Part shown: positions 12,094-24,548 of the stretch, one piece after another
How the letters are laid out: each line of letters starts with the position of its first letter
Numbering within the stretch: position 1 is the first letter of the stretch
NCBI GenBank assembly: GCA_028023455.1
Contig: JAQFVV010012394.1
Coordinates: 23,330,900 to 23,394,899, forward strand
Source: Epiperipatus broadwayi
Lineage: Eukaryota; Onychophora; Udeonychophora; Euonychophora; Peripatidae
DNA length: 64,000 bases
Reading direction: 5' to 3'
Made by a program: the position numbers and the translations under genes
The notes under the pieces: model-generated
Database searches by the model: none
The model's input: only the letters and a program-made list of their open reading frames with translations
Told to the model about the DNA's origin: nothing

Positions 12094-13290
12094 CATATTT
12101 TAATAAATGCTGTTAATTAGGAAAAAATAAAATATTTTATTTAGAATGGGAAAAAATATTTTTATATATCTCTTTTATATTGCTTCGTCAAACGAAGATA
12201 TTGTTGAAGAAAGTAAATGATTTAAGAAGTATGTTTGTTTAATTTTTCAACGTGTTTATTTCTTTCATATTGATTTTATTCTTGCTGATTTTTATTGCTG
12301 TCAGAAGATCTAAAACTGTATTTTTATATTTTCTTTGTTTTGATGAAATTAAATTGTATAGAATCATTGTTGAAAAGCATGCCATATATTATGCTTATTA
12401 CAGAATGATAATTCTAGATAAAATAATAATAATCATACAGATCTTGTTAGCTACAATAATTGATCCTAATATGGTATTTTGGATTTAAACTAAAGTTTTG
12501 AATCTATTTTTATCAAAAAATATATCTAGAACTTGCAGAAAGATGACAAACAAAAACTATCTTTAATAATAGAATGTTATTTGATTATGATATTTTATTG
12601 CTTGTTGTTATCACTATTTATTATCAGATAGAAACAAAAGCTTAAAACTATTGAAATTACTATACAATATTAAGTTATTTTGATAATCCCTTTCCAAAAT
12701 TAAGTCTTTATGTTGAAGTCATGAGTTTTATATTGAGTATATATTCCATTGTTTTACATTAGTTTTGATGTCAAAAGCATTAATGTATGAGTAATTAATT
12801 TCATGTAATGTATAAAAAACTTAATATCCATTTTACAAGTCAAAATTTATGTAATGTGTATATTTTTTTAATTATAATTCCCTGACTTTGAGTATAAATA
12901 AATTATTTTCAATTATGTAAATGACAAATTTGTAAACTTTTCTACGAATAAAGATTTTAATATTGTGTGGGCTTTTTTTTTTTTTTAGTTATATAAAATA
13001 CAGACATTTAATATATATAATAAATAAAATAAATATTCAAATGATTTTACTGATCATTAGTTTGATAAGAAATTTGAGAGTTGGACATGATAGTTAGACA
13101 CAATTGTTGGATCTTAAGCATCATTCTACCATTAGCAGATGAAAGTAATTTTATTGTTGGCAAAATTTCATTAAAATTATATATATATATATTGAATACA
13201 TTTATAAAAATAAAATTTAATTGATTTATTAAAATATAAAACTCTTTGCATGATTATGGAAATATTTTTTAATATATATACGTGTGATAA

Positions 13291-15785
13291 TATGTTGGAC
13301 TATTTTCATCATCTATCATTAAATGTTGAATGTATTGAGAATTTTAAATTTTTCAAATACAAACAACTTATTAGTAATAACATAGAAATAGCCAATACAG
13401 GTTAGCAATTACACAATGTTTCAAGTAGTAGTATTCTCCACTCTTCCGTTGTTTCTGGCCTGACCATGACAGTATTAGCATAAGAGTCTAACTTATACCA
13501 TTAAATTAAGACAACATATAGTAGAAAATTTATATAGGAGGGTTGATTCAAATCCTCCAAATTTTTTTTTTTAATACTTTTTTCTAAGAGTAAGGTTAAT
13601 TAGAGACTTCCATACATTGTATATTACAGTGGTTTGACTTATAGGATTTTTTCCATTGTCATATGAGCCGCTTCCTTGAATTTTCTTTTTTGCGTCTTCT
13701 CTATCCAATATTTTTGTATTTTCCCACTTGAACTTATGGTCATTAGTACATACTGTAGACACATTTGTTTTTTTAATTATTAGTTTGGGTTCTCTCGATC
13801 GCTGTTCAACAGGGTGACAGGTCTCACCAGTATACTTCTACATTCACATGGTATTTCATAGATGCAGTTTTTTGTTTTTCAGTATTTCCAGTTTAGGCTT
13901 GGTAGAAGTTAGAATTCCTCAAAGTATGGTATGGCTTTGGAAAACTGTTCTAATGTTATATTGACTGCAGATTTTCTATAATTTGTCTTCCATTCCTGGT
14001 ATGTATGGATACACTACTGTGCCAATAATTGTTTTTGCTTTTGTTGTCGATTAAAGGTTTTGTTGATAAAAGCTGATGGATAACCATTCTTCATGAAAGT
14101 TTGTTCTATGTGAATCTTTTCATTTTCCAAATCACTGGTTTCCAACAAACTTTCTTTGCTCTGTTCCATAGTTATAGTATGATTCCATGTTTAGTGCTCC
14201 AGGTATGGTTGAATGTATATGTCAAGTACTTGCCAATGTTGGTTTCCTATATATTGTTCTTTTTACTTTACTCTAAGGGAGTTTTGTAACAAAAATATTT
14301 AAGAACGCCAGTTTTTGTTCTCATTCTGATTTCATTATGAATTTAATTGAGGAGATATGTTATTGATATGCATCCAGAATGACTGTAATTATGCCTCGCC
14401 ATGCTACAAAATGTATCATCAACATAGTAAAGCCATACTTTAGCTGGACTTGGTAATACTATTTGTGACTGGGTTTCAAGTTGCCCCATGTTAAATGTTG
14501 CTAAGCAAGGGTGATCCCATGGCCATCCCTTGATTTTATTGGAAAAATTCTGAATTATATTGAACGTACATTGATATTATGCAGAATGTTAATAGTTCCA
14601 TTATATTATCAAAAGATAGAATTGTTCTGATTTGTAGACTATTATCATTATATAATTTTTTTCTTATAATAGACAGTGCTTCATCACATATGGATATGTA
14701 AATAAACTTTCCATATCAAAGCTTTATTAGTTAGTGTGTCATTTCTTTCCATTTTTATATCTCTGACTAATTCTATAAAGTGCTTTAGAATTCTGACGAA
14801 GGACTGTGTCTGTATGCCAATGGACTAAGAACTTCGAGAAAAAATCTCGACAAATTTTGACATGGTAAATATCTAAAACTAACAATAGGCATTAATGAAA
14901 CATTGTTTTTATGGATTTTTGATAGCCCATAAATGTGAGGAATTTTACTGAAATATGAAGGTAATTTTCTTTTTTCTGAATCACTGAAATACCTGAATTG
15001 CTTCCAGATTAATGCTTGTAACTTTTAATTGATAGCATTAATAATTTAAAATCGCAAACTTAATATTTCATTTGACTTTTTAAATTATGCTATTAAATCC
15101 ATATACTATATATACATTGATAAAGTCATTGTATTGTATTACTTTTAGATGCAGTGTCTAAAAGATTTTTTTTTAATTTTTACTTCACTATCATATTGAT
15201 TTAAAAAACCAACTAATCTTAGCATGATATGGTTTTCAAGCTTCACTCTCATAAGATATCCTAGAAACAATTACTATGCTTAATTTTGATGCTAAAGTTT
15301 GAATGTTCCAATTCATAATAGATATAATACAGCCTCAAATATTGTACTAACATATATATATTTAATAGCCTATAAAACAAAATTTTTTATAATAAGTAGT
15401 CCTAAGAAAATGAAATTGCAAAGAAAATTGTTTTAGTTATATATTGTAATTTTATCTAAATCCTATAAAAACATGAAATAATTATCACTTGCAGATATAT
15501 ACTATGAAATATAATATTACAATTTTTTTTTTTTAATTTGAAAACTGTAATTAGAAAAAAATAATTATATTGTTTCATAAATAGCAAGAAAAAATTAACA
15601 TTTTGTGCATAAATTGATTTAATTAATTTGAAGTAATATATCAGGGCTAGTATTTGACATTACTGTTATAAATAATCTTACCATATAATACTACTGCTAC
15701 ACAATGCTTTATTTACCACCCTCCTTTACAGTTTCCAGTTTTGATTGCCCCAGCAATCTTCTTTAGAACTCTTATATCTCCTAAC
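13291..15785 (-). mobile_element. Penelope-like element, degenerate
   Basis: On the - strand, from right to left: a terminal block at 15725-15785 (related to the repeats at 230 and 1341), an RT segment with the Penelope-typical YGLSKIHK motif near 14905-14935, the YVDDTF catalytic box (YVDD at 14415-14426), then a GIY-YIG-type endonuclease region with YEIPCEC near 13835-13880 and a last open stretch of 63 codons (13571-13762) ending with the VW-K-SLI type tail. The 3' non-coding part to 13291 matches the inner arms of the 881-1198 repeat. Many stops and frameshifts break the reading frame. The combination of KIHK, YVDD and a C-terminal GIY-YIG remnant distinguishes it from LINEs and LTR elements. 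Confidence 0.75.
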
Positions 15786-16737
15786 TTCAACTTCTAAATT
15801 CGCATGTAATAAGAAAGAGTAATTATAAATAATCTTATAATATTGATTTGTCATATGTAGTATATTTTATTTTAGAATAAATTTGTTCCAGAAATACATA
15901 CTATCACAAATTGATTATTTATTCAATAAAATTTTGCTTTGGAAATTTATATTCTTACATTATTATTATAATTTTAAAACAATACTGCAAACGTTTTGTA
16001 TTAATGTTGTCACTCAGATATTATAAATTATTTGATACTTTTCTGTCCCTGCAGAATTAATTGCTTTTTATTTTGTTATTTTTAGTATAAAAAATAGGAT
16101 TTATGCAATGATGTTTGAAAATTAGTGAGAGAGAATAAAAGTCTATATCTCAGTATTAAATCTAAAATTGCATACTCAATTTAATTGTGGTGACTATCCA
16201 ATCAATTATTGTTTGTTATTCATGGATGTTGATAAAATATAGCATTCATTTAAATTACTAATTTTCTTGCTCATTGATATAGATACTTTTTGATACTAAC
16301 TTGCCAGTAAGCAGACATATGTGTGAAAGCATGAAGGATTTCTTCATGAGATTATTATTGTATAATAAATCATATAATTTAAATAACTTGTATAAAATGT
16401 CTTCTAAAATATAATAAGCATATTAGGTATTTGGAGATGTTTAATAATCATATTCTATGGAAGGTTAATTAGAACAGATAGTGTTTTAAATTTTTTTTAT
16501 TTAAATTAAAGTCTGCAAAATTTGTATATATAATACTAATACACATAATTGTATAGAAAATTAATGCTCAAAATCTTCTGGGATTAATTTAACTTTTGGA
16601 TTTCCCATTTCAGCATTTTTAAATTATTAAACAAATTTTTTTTATTAATTCAGAATTTTTGGTTTTCTTTTTTAATAAAAACAAAATTTTGTTTTTATTT
16701 TATTTATTAAATATGGTTTTAATTTCTCCTTATATGT

Positions 16738-16985
16738 AAAAACAAAAAATACTTAATTGTAATTATTAATTAAAGAAAATATAACTTACTATTAAAAATT
16801 TATCGGCTGAACGTTTTCGAGGAACCATGCCTCATACTCATAGCCTTCATGAAAAGTGTAATAAATATATGCAAATGTAAATATTCAAATAAGCTACTGT
16901 TACGTAGCCCATTTTTTCGAGATCTCGAAGCATGTGTCCTTTCTGTTAATGGCATGGATTACAATTAAGTATTTTTTGTTTTTAT
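16738..16985. repeat. 26-bp perfect inverted repeat around a 194-bp spacer
   Basis: Arms 16738-16763 and 16958-16983 are exact inverted copies (containing ATACTTAATTGTAAT). The spacer holds a block near 16800-16860 whose reverse complement reads GGTTCCTCGAAAACG after a tract of the ATGAGTATGAGG kind, reminiscent of Penelope tails. No coding sequence is seen. Confidence 0.6.
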
Positions 16986-17798
16986 TTTATTTATTATAAA
17001 TTCATTTTGATTAGTGTATCATTATAACTTAATCCCAAATTGTTTTTTTATTTGAAAGCCAAGTATTTACAAAGATGAGCTTATTTATTGTAAGAAATAT
17101 ATAATGCTATACAAGAAAAAAATTCTATTTCTTAGATGAAAGGTTTTTGTTATTCTCGTGAAGAAGACGGGTAACAAATTGCACAATTCAAGTGGCAAAA
17201 TATATATTTATCTCTTTACGGTAATCATTATTATATTGCAGAATGGAAAAAGATTTATTTCATATGTTTATTATTGTATTACTTAAAAAATTGTGTGTGC
17301 TTGTTACACATAGTCTATAAGAATAGGAGGATACTGCAGAGATAATGTGCAAAAAGTACAAGTATTTCTTTTTAATAACTTCGATATTATTCTTTTACAA
17401 ATATATACACAATAAGATGCCAACACCAAGAAATATGACTTGATTTAATAAAAATTACATGACGTCTATGATAATTATAGTTTGGTTTTTAAGATATTAT
17501 ATCTGCAAAATGTATTAGAAAATTTTTTCCACCATAATAAAAATTAGTATTGATCTTGAATCAACAGCTTTAATTTCATTTTTTTTATCGGTAACATAAT
17601 TGATTTGGTTTTTTTTTTTTTCTTCATATTTATACACAAGAGCTTGTAAATAAATGCAATTAATTTACTTATTGTGACAAAATTTTTAATAAGTCAAATG
17701 TTTATTTTTAACTTTTATTTTAAAATAAATAATTATTTACTATACATGGTATTTTTAATAATGTACCTTTTTTATATTCTTTTTTTTATTTTTTATAG

Positions 17799-18083
17799 TC
17801 GTACGACAAGCAGGGTTTCCATGCTGGTACTCCGCCGCCCTTTAATTTGCCATTAGCTAGTGGTACTCAGGGCGGCCCGATGGGAGCCCCGTCCACCGCG
17901 TACGCGCCGCCATTTATTCCTTTGATGGCACATCATCAGCAACACCATTCTGCGATGCTTCACCATCCCCTGCAGCAGGACTCTCAAGGAAGTGCATCTC
18001 AGAGATCGGTGCAGAATTCTTCACAACAAAAGGTTACTGCTACAAAACAAAATTATAACACTAGTTACTGGGGTGCCAATTGA
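17799..18083 (+). CDS. lig/UBAP2L: UBAP2L / lingerer, terminal coding exon with stop codon
   Basis: After a long polypyrimidine tract and a TATAG acceptor (AG at 17797-17798), this exon starts in phase 0 and encodes 94 residues, ending in TGA at 18081-18083. It reads SYDKQGFHAGTPPPF at its start, has a Pro/Ala/Tyr-rich middle, a His/Gln-rich stretch (residues about 48-63) and ends with a Tyr-Trp motif in NTSYWGAN. The DKQGFHAGTPPPF block and the C-terminal SYW-type ending are hallmarks of UBAP2/UBAP2L and insect lingerer proteins, which act in RNA granule assembly and translation control; insect lingerer is known for its role in copulation and growth control. GC content and codon use stand out sharply from the AT-rich surroundings, as expected for a conserved exon. 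No break is seen. The 5' part of the gene is outside the window. Confidence 0.92.
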   Translation, partial: SYDKQGFHAGTPPPFNLPLASGTQGGPMGAPSTAYAPPFIPLMAHHQQHHSAMLHHPLQQDSQGSASQRSVQNSSQQKVTATKQNYNTSYWGAN

Positions 18084-18660
18084 TTGTAAATTAAATATCT
18101 TTATGTTGACCTCGCTCTTTTATGAAACAACCTAATGAAAATCTTGTGAGAATGCGCAAAACAAAAGTTAAATTCTTTTTTTTTTAATGTATTTAAGAAA
18201 AAATATATAAAAAATTTAATACAAAGTTATGGGAAACAATGAATGAGAGGCATTTTTTTCTTTCTATAAATATGCCATGTCATTCTATTATTTAATTTTT
18301 TCCCACCAATTTTGCGTATGCTGTTTGGAATCTGTTGTGGCATTTCCCATGAAGGTTTCTGTGTGTTGGATGTTGGTTTCTTTATTTCTTTGTAGCTAGA
18401 AACATTTGAAAATTTTTCAAGTAAATCTTGTACAATTACATATTTGCTACAGATACTGTGATCCTTGTGACTGTTCATTTCTTAGCGCCCCCTCCCTCTC
18501 CAATAAGCACGACTTGGGAATAGTGCATTTCTATGTGGTTTGTGCCTTATTCGTTTTTGAAAGTCCAAGTAGCATCTTCAAGTTTCTCAATTTTGTATTC
18601 TTTCATATAATTTGAAAAAAAAAAAAACATAAATAAATAAATAAAAATTCCATTGGGGAA
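18084..18660 (+). other. Probable start of lingerer 3' UTR
   Basis: This sequence directly follows the lingerer stop codon. A cluster of AATAAA hexamers at about 18632-18645 follows an A-rich run and could be a polyadenylation signal. In this AT-rich DNA such hexamers occur by chance, so the true end is uncertain and may lie kilobases further on, for example beyond the TA/TG tract at 18841. Confidence 0.4.
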
Positions 18661-18840
18661 AAAAAAAAGACTTTCCATTCTATGATTGGTAAAGGGAAAA
18701 AATTATTAATATTTTTTTTTTCCTGACTTAGTATATTTTTATTTATTTCTTGTTTGCAAATGTAAATCTGAAACAGCTACAAGAACATAGATTTTTTTTC
18801 CTTTGTAAGTAGATTTCCGCTGAGACACGGCTGTAGCAAT

Positions 18841-18998
18841 ATAAATATATATATATATTTGTACATGCATGTATATATATATTTGTGTGTATATATATAT
18901 ATTATATATGTGTGTGTATATATGCATACATTTATATTTATATATGTACACATATGTAAAATGTGGTATGTCTGTGTGTATGTGTATATACATATATA
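18841..18998. repeat. TA/TG/CA microsatellite tract
   Basis: About 158 bases of alternating TATATA, TGTGTG and ACATA motifs, including several TGTATATA octamers. If transcribed, it would lie in the lingerer 3' region. Apparent ORFs across it are products of the dinucleotide repeat. Confidence 0.9.
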
Positions 18999-21900
18999 GT
19001 ATTTTTTTGTAATTAATAAATGCATTAATCTTATATAAAACTTTTTTTTTTTTTTTAAATTAACTATCTTACTCTTTTTAATGAACCATTTGTTAATTCC
19101 ACAAATGGAGACTCTTATTCTGTACATTTTTTTTTTTAATCCAGATATTTTGTCCAGTTGTCTATAAGGTAAATAGTAAGATCTGTTTGTATTTTTCAAT
19201 TATTTCCAGTGCATTGTTTCAAGTATTTGCTCAGCTGTGAGCATTTAGTTTAGTTTCTTTTTTAATATTTTATTTGTTTGAATTTTTTTTTTACTTTCTA
19301 TTTGTTTTATTTGTAAGTAATATATTTAACATGTTTAATTATCAATGCTGTCTGGAAAATTGGAAAATACTCCTTGCAGACATTACTTCTCAAAGTGCTT
19401 CTTTTTTTTTTTTTCCAAACAGGGCTTTAGATCCATTGTCGTGTTGACAGTTGTGAAAATAGTAAAATTTAGATTTTTTTTTCCTTCTCAGATTTTATTT
19501 TTCTTCCTAATTTCTCTGTATATGAATACAATACAAGATGTCTTGTAAAATATAATAAAAGTGTTTTCCTCTGTAAAAATTATAAGTAATTATTTGCAGT
19601 TAACACACTCACAATACATCCAGCTGCGATAATTTAAAGTTTTATAAAATTGCAGATTTTGTGCTTTAGTTAGCTTCATGCAGAGTTAAAAGGGTAAAAA
19701 CAAACCCAGAATAATCGTCATTTTATAAGAATGAATTTTGATAGATGGTTTATATTATTGGAATAAATTTATACTTATGATTGTGTATTATTTGTGTACA
19801 AGTAATGCATATACATAAAACAGGAAATATGAAATTGATGCATTTTTTATTTAAAATTACTAAGAATTATAAACCAAAGTTATTAAAATCTTGTCAGTAA
19901 GAAAAAGAACTTTAAAATATATATAAATATTTTTCAACAAACGTGCACTTTTAAATAATTTTAATATTATAAAAAAATAAATAAATACTATATAAAAAAA
20001 AAAAAAACAATTTTGTACCATTTCTCAGGTGTGTATAAATTATTCTCTATACTATGTTTATTTTAATTTATTATTGTTCTATTTAGTAGATGGTCTTTAT
20101 GTTGAAATTTTTGTGTACATATAAACCCTGTCAAGTTTGTGGCTCATTTTGATTTGATTTCATGGGAAGAGTATAAGTTAACTGCTATTAGATTTGGCTC
20201 AACATTTTAACAAATGTATATACAGTCCAAATTTATTAAATGTATTGTCTTTGAACTATGTTTTACTTACCGTTTGTTCTAATTTATGTGAAAATGTGCT
20301 CCTTTTACTGTTCTAAGCTTTTGCAAATCATGAATTAAAAGTTTTTTCTCATTCAAGTTGATTTGTTCTCTTAATTTATTAATTTCTGAATATTATATAT
20401 ATATATAGTATTTTCAATACCATATTATTATTCAGTAACCTTTATTTGAATTTTTTTTACTACCTTTTTTATTTTCAAAGCATTATTGTTTTTTTGTATT
20501 TGTAAGTATATATATATTCAAAAGGATTGTTTGTACTATTAAGAAGCTTGAAGAAACTCACATTTATTCCTATTTTGTGTGTTATGTGTGTATGTATTTA
20601 TTGTTATACGTTTTATATTAGCAGATAATTAACATGTCATATTTGAAAGATTTTCTGATTAAGTCTGAAATAAATATTTATGGAAAGCAGATAGAAGTAA
20701 ATTATCAGTTATTTATAAAGTACATCCATTCAGGCCATTTTTAAAAATATTCTTTTTTAAAAAAATGACATTGTCATATGATTATTTATGTTTCCAAGAG
20801 CAGTTATCTCCACCCTGGTACAGAGTTACATGCTATAAATTTAGGACGGTATAATGCTATTAAATCCCCATCTTCAGATTAGTTTTTGACTTTTGCTATT
20901 GTCAGTGCAGACTAGATTTTAAATCGGCATTAATGCACTTCTGTATCAAACAACCACTTAATAATATTTCTTCAAGCTAAAATTCTGAAATAAAAGAAAA
21001 ACAATCACAATATTAAAAGCATATGAGAAAATGTCGGCATTAATCTTCCTAGACAAATTGTCATAAAACTGATGTCTTTAAAATATAAAGAAACTGACCT
21101 CATCAAATCTGTATAAAGTAGGTAAGTTAACTTGGGTTCAAAATCTTGTTTCTGTTTTTTTTTTTTTTTTTTACGTTCAAGCTATTAGCTTTAGTTTAAA
21201 AGAGTAAAAGGTAGCTGAATGTTGCATAACAGCATTAGCTTCAGCTTTAATTTTTAGTCTTTACTGACTAAGGCAAAAGCCAGAAAATCAGTTTAGAAAT
21301 TGGGATTTTATTGCACCATATCATTAAGTATCCATTATTTAATCAAGATTACATTCAGTGGATTGGTCCAGAGTAAGATGAAGATTATTTATTATTAATT
21401 TTTAATTACTTTAATATTTGCAGTCTATAATTTCTCTTGAACTTCCTTATTCTATTTATTTTCATCTTAGAATTTTTTAAGATTAACTTTGCTTCTAAAA
21501 ACGCTGCCATAAATAAATAAATACTTTTCATAACATCTTTTCAAAGCAAAATGACAAATAAATAATCTTAGATTGTTTTTCCTTTTAAGTTTTATCCATA
21601 AACTAACTATGCCATAGTAATAATGACTTTATGATTTGGGATTTTTTTTCAATCTATAAAGTAAATTCTATCCACATTTTATTTCTAAATATTTCAGCAG
21701 TGAAAGTTAGATTACTATTTGCTTTCAGCTTTCTCTTAAAACAAAATAAAAATCATTCTAAAAAAACTGCTTGCAGCCCAGTGTGCTAGAAATTGTATTT
21801 CTTTCTTTACAAGTATCCCATGATATAGTGCATTTTTATGCTATAATCACATATATTGTGCTTTTTAAAAATATGTCATTCTATTTGTTTTTAAGAAATT

Positions 21901-23690
21901 TTAATTCCACATGTCCATATTATAAAACTTAGTTCGAAAGATGAACTGATTTTCTTATATTTTTATCTATATAGTTTGATATGTTAACAACTTGGTGATA
22001 ATGTCATATTTTGTCTATAGCTTTTATCTCATCAATTTTTAAATATTTTAATTTTAACTGTCTAATTACGCTCAATATTTCTGGGTTGTTGTTTTTTTTC
22101 CAACGTATTATAATTGTTTTTATTCATCATCTCCAATAATTTTATTTTTTTTTAATTATATATTTCTTAATTTATTTTCATCTATTGTTATCTTCATCAT
22201 CAAGAATTAATGTGTGATGATTTTTTGTTTTGCTACGTCTCCAGTTTTGTCAATTTTTTATTTGAAAATTAATGTAATAAGTTAAAAGTTTGCCATGATT
22301 ATTCAATATTGTTAACCCATATTTTGTGGGGATCTATATGTATAAAAACTAGAGTATTAACTTCTTATTTTCTGTTGTTTTTATATATCTTCTTAAATTA
22401 TTTTATAAAAATTTTTATTAGATATTTTTTTGCATTCAACTAATTATCAATACTTTTCAGATGTGTATGCTTTTAAACACCTTTTTTTTTTTTATCATTG
22501 AATCTTTTATTATTGTTTACTGTTTCTTTCCATAAAGCACACTAATAAATTTCATTGTGTCTGGTACATTTAATTTGTCTAATAACTAATTTTGTTTTTG
22601 CTTTTCCACTTCATACTCATGGCTCATTTGCATAATCTGCTAAACTTTCTACATTGTTTAGTTTGTTTAATATATATATTTTTGAGCTCAGTTTTTTTTT
22701 TTTGTAGACTATTTCAATGAAGTAAAGAGCATTGTTATATTATAGCATTTTAAAATTAAAATGCAAAAATAAAAAGCTTGAGAGAATGCCAAATAATGGC
22801 AGATTACCATTGATAATAACAGAAGTATTCCTACTCACATCAAGGTAACTGAAAACCATGTACTTACATGTTTTTATATTTTTGTCGGTTCTTATTTAGG
22901 TCTCTTGAATTATGATTCTCATTTCATAGTTAGAAGTTTTTTTGTTGTTGGTTTTTTAAAATCCAAAATTAATTTTTCAGCTGTGAAATAAATTAACCAT
23001 TTTCCAACTTGTTTGAATGTTCTCTATCCCAGATATCTCATCACACATATTTTTGCCCACAAGTTTCATTAATTATTCTCTGAGATCTGCTATTCTTTTA
23101 AGATCATCTGTCGAATTTTTCCCCATTTTTACTTTCATTTTCATTCTTTGCAATATCCTTAAACATTTTTTTAATTATTTTTCCTTTTTAATTTCTTCAA
23201 TAACTAATCTTTTGCAAATATTTTTTACAATTCATGTCTCTAGAACCTCTATTCTTTTCTCCTGATTTTTTTCTTTAATTGGTTCAAATCTTTGTTTCAT
23301 ATCTCAGAATACCTACACAAAACACTGTACAAACTCTTTGATCCAAATTCAAATAACTACAGAATAGCTTAATATTCTTCTTAAGTCTTATTTCACTATT
23401 GGTATTGTCACATCAATTTCCTTTATCACTATTTGCCACTAACCAACTTCTAAGCATTTAAAAATAATAATTTGTTCGAGAATTTTTTGCCAAATTACCA
23501 CTTTTAAGTTTTTTTTATTCACCTATATATTTTTTTGCTTTAGTTTGAATTGTATTTATTCCCATTAACAATTTTTATTATAAAATTCTATCTTAATCAT
23601 CTTCACATTGACAAAGTAATGATATATTAGCAACTCTGATATAATGAGCTATCTTCCCAATGGTAACTCCATCCTTATTAAAACAATATA
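18999..23690. other. AT-rich stretch with no supported gene
   Basis: I see no coding region, RNA gene or complete element here. Poly-T runs are frequent. A short piece at 21123-21147 resembles 4088-4112 (both contain AAGTTAACTTGGGTTC), hinting at a dispersed repeat that I cannot delimit. Confidence 0.5.
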
Positions 23691-24546
23691 CACCTGGGTC
23701 TCGTTTCACGCGATAGATAGGTTCCTCAGAAAACGCGCAAATGAAATCGCGCAAAAATAGATGTAACATATTGAAATGGGGGGGGATGCGGTCTGTAATT
23801 TTTCAAAATTCGCGTAAAAGCAAAGCACCAATGTAAAATTACTTTAAAATTCGCGCAAAAAAAAATTAAGGAAATAAAATATGACTAATAAAAAATTTCA
23901 AATTTGAAAAAAATTGATACAAGACAAACTTTTTTTAACTATAATATTTAATTTTATTCAAAATAATATATTTTTATGCATAATTTATAGTACAGTAATT
24001 TACATTTTTTTATACACGGTTTAATTATTATGATTTTCTGGTGACAACGTAATTAGTAATTAGATGATTTTATTAATTGTTTACGGAGCTCGCGATATCC
24101 AGACATACAACCATTTAGCTCTCGTTGGAATTTAAGAGCACGTTAATGATTAGTGTCATTAATAAGAAAATAATAATTGATTACGTTCTTTTTTAAAAAG
24201 CAAAAACAGAATGTGATTTAAAATGCAAAATTAACACGCACAATGTTTGAACAAATTTACATTATAATCTTGTAAAGTTTAATATGTGTATACATAAAAT
24301 GTGGAAATCATGATTTTAATTTCATTATTGCATAAAATCTTACTATTATAAAGCACTGAAAATATTGAAATTACTAAGTTGAAAGTCGAATTCCAATAAT
24401 GTGCTATTACTTTCAATGTACCATAAGTGCGCGAAATTTATTATTTAAAGTAATAGCGCATTATCGGAAATCGACTTCCGGTGAAACACGAATCACGCAA
24501 CTTCAAAATCGTGTTAAATAAGTCTGCGTGAAAAGAGACCCAGATG
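23691..24546. mobile_element. TA-flanked TIR transposon, copy 1 (MITE-like, 856 bp)
   Basis: Ends are CACCTGGGTCTCGTTTCACG at the left and CATCTGGGTCTCTTTTCACG at the right (reverse strand); 19 of the first 22 positions match. TA dinucleotides flank both ends, as for Tc1/mariner-type insertions. The element is much richer in CG than its surroundings (GCGCG motifs). It contains a hairpin at about 24381-24478 whose counterpart is preserved in copy 2. No transposase ORF is present. Confidence 0.75.
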
Positions 24547-24548
24547 TA

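Larger units (their letters stand above)
1634..17798 (+). other. Large lingerer intron (16.2 kb) filled with transposon remnants
   Basis: This intron runs from the GT at 1634 to the AG at 17797-17798. It holds a foldback element, two RTE LINE copies, a TIR transposon and a Penelope remnant, listed separately. All three retroelements lie antisense to the host gene. The remaining stretches (about 1634-3650, 4670-5080, 7816-9100, 10050-10937, 12102-13290, 15790-16737 and 16986-17798) are AT-rich, with no exon or element I can support. Confidence 0.8.

Noticed and set aside
14800-14860. Hammerhead-like words (CTGACGA ... GAGAAAAAATCTC) within the Penelope region
   Set aside because: They fall inside the RT coding frame near the KIHK motif and do not form the three stems of a hammerhead ribozyme.
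18739-19199. Long - strand ORFs rich in Tyr, Ile, His and Thr
   Set aside because: They are translations of the TA/TG microsatellite and flanking poly-A/T, not genes.
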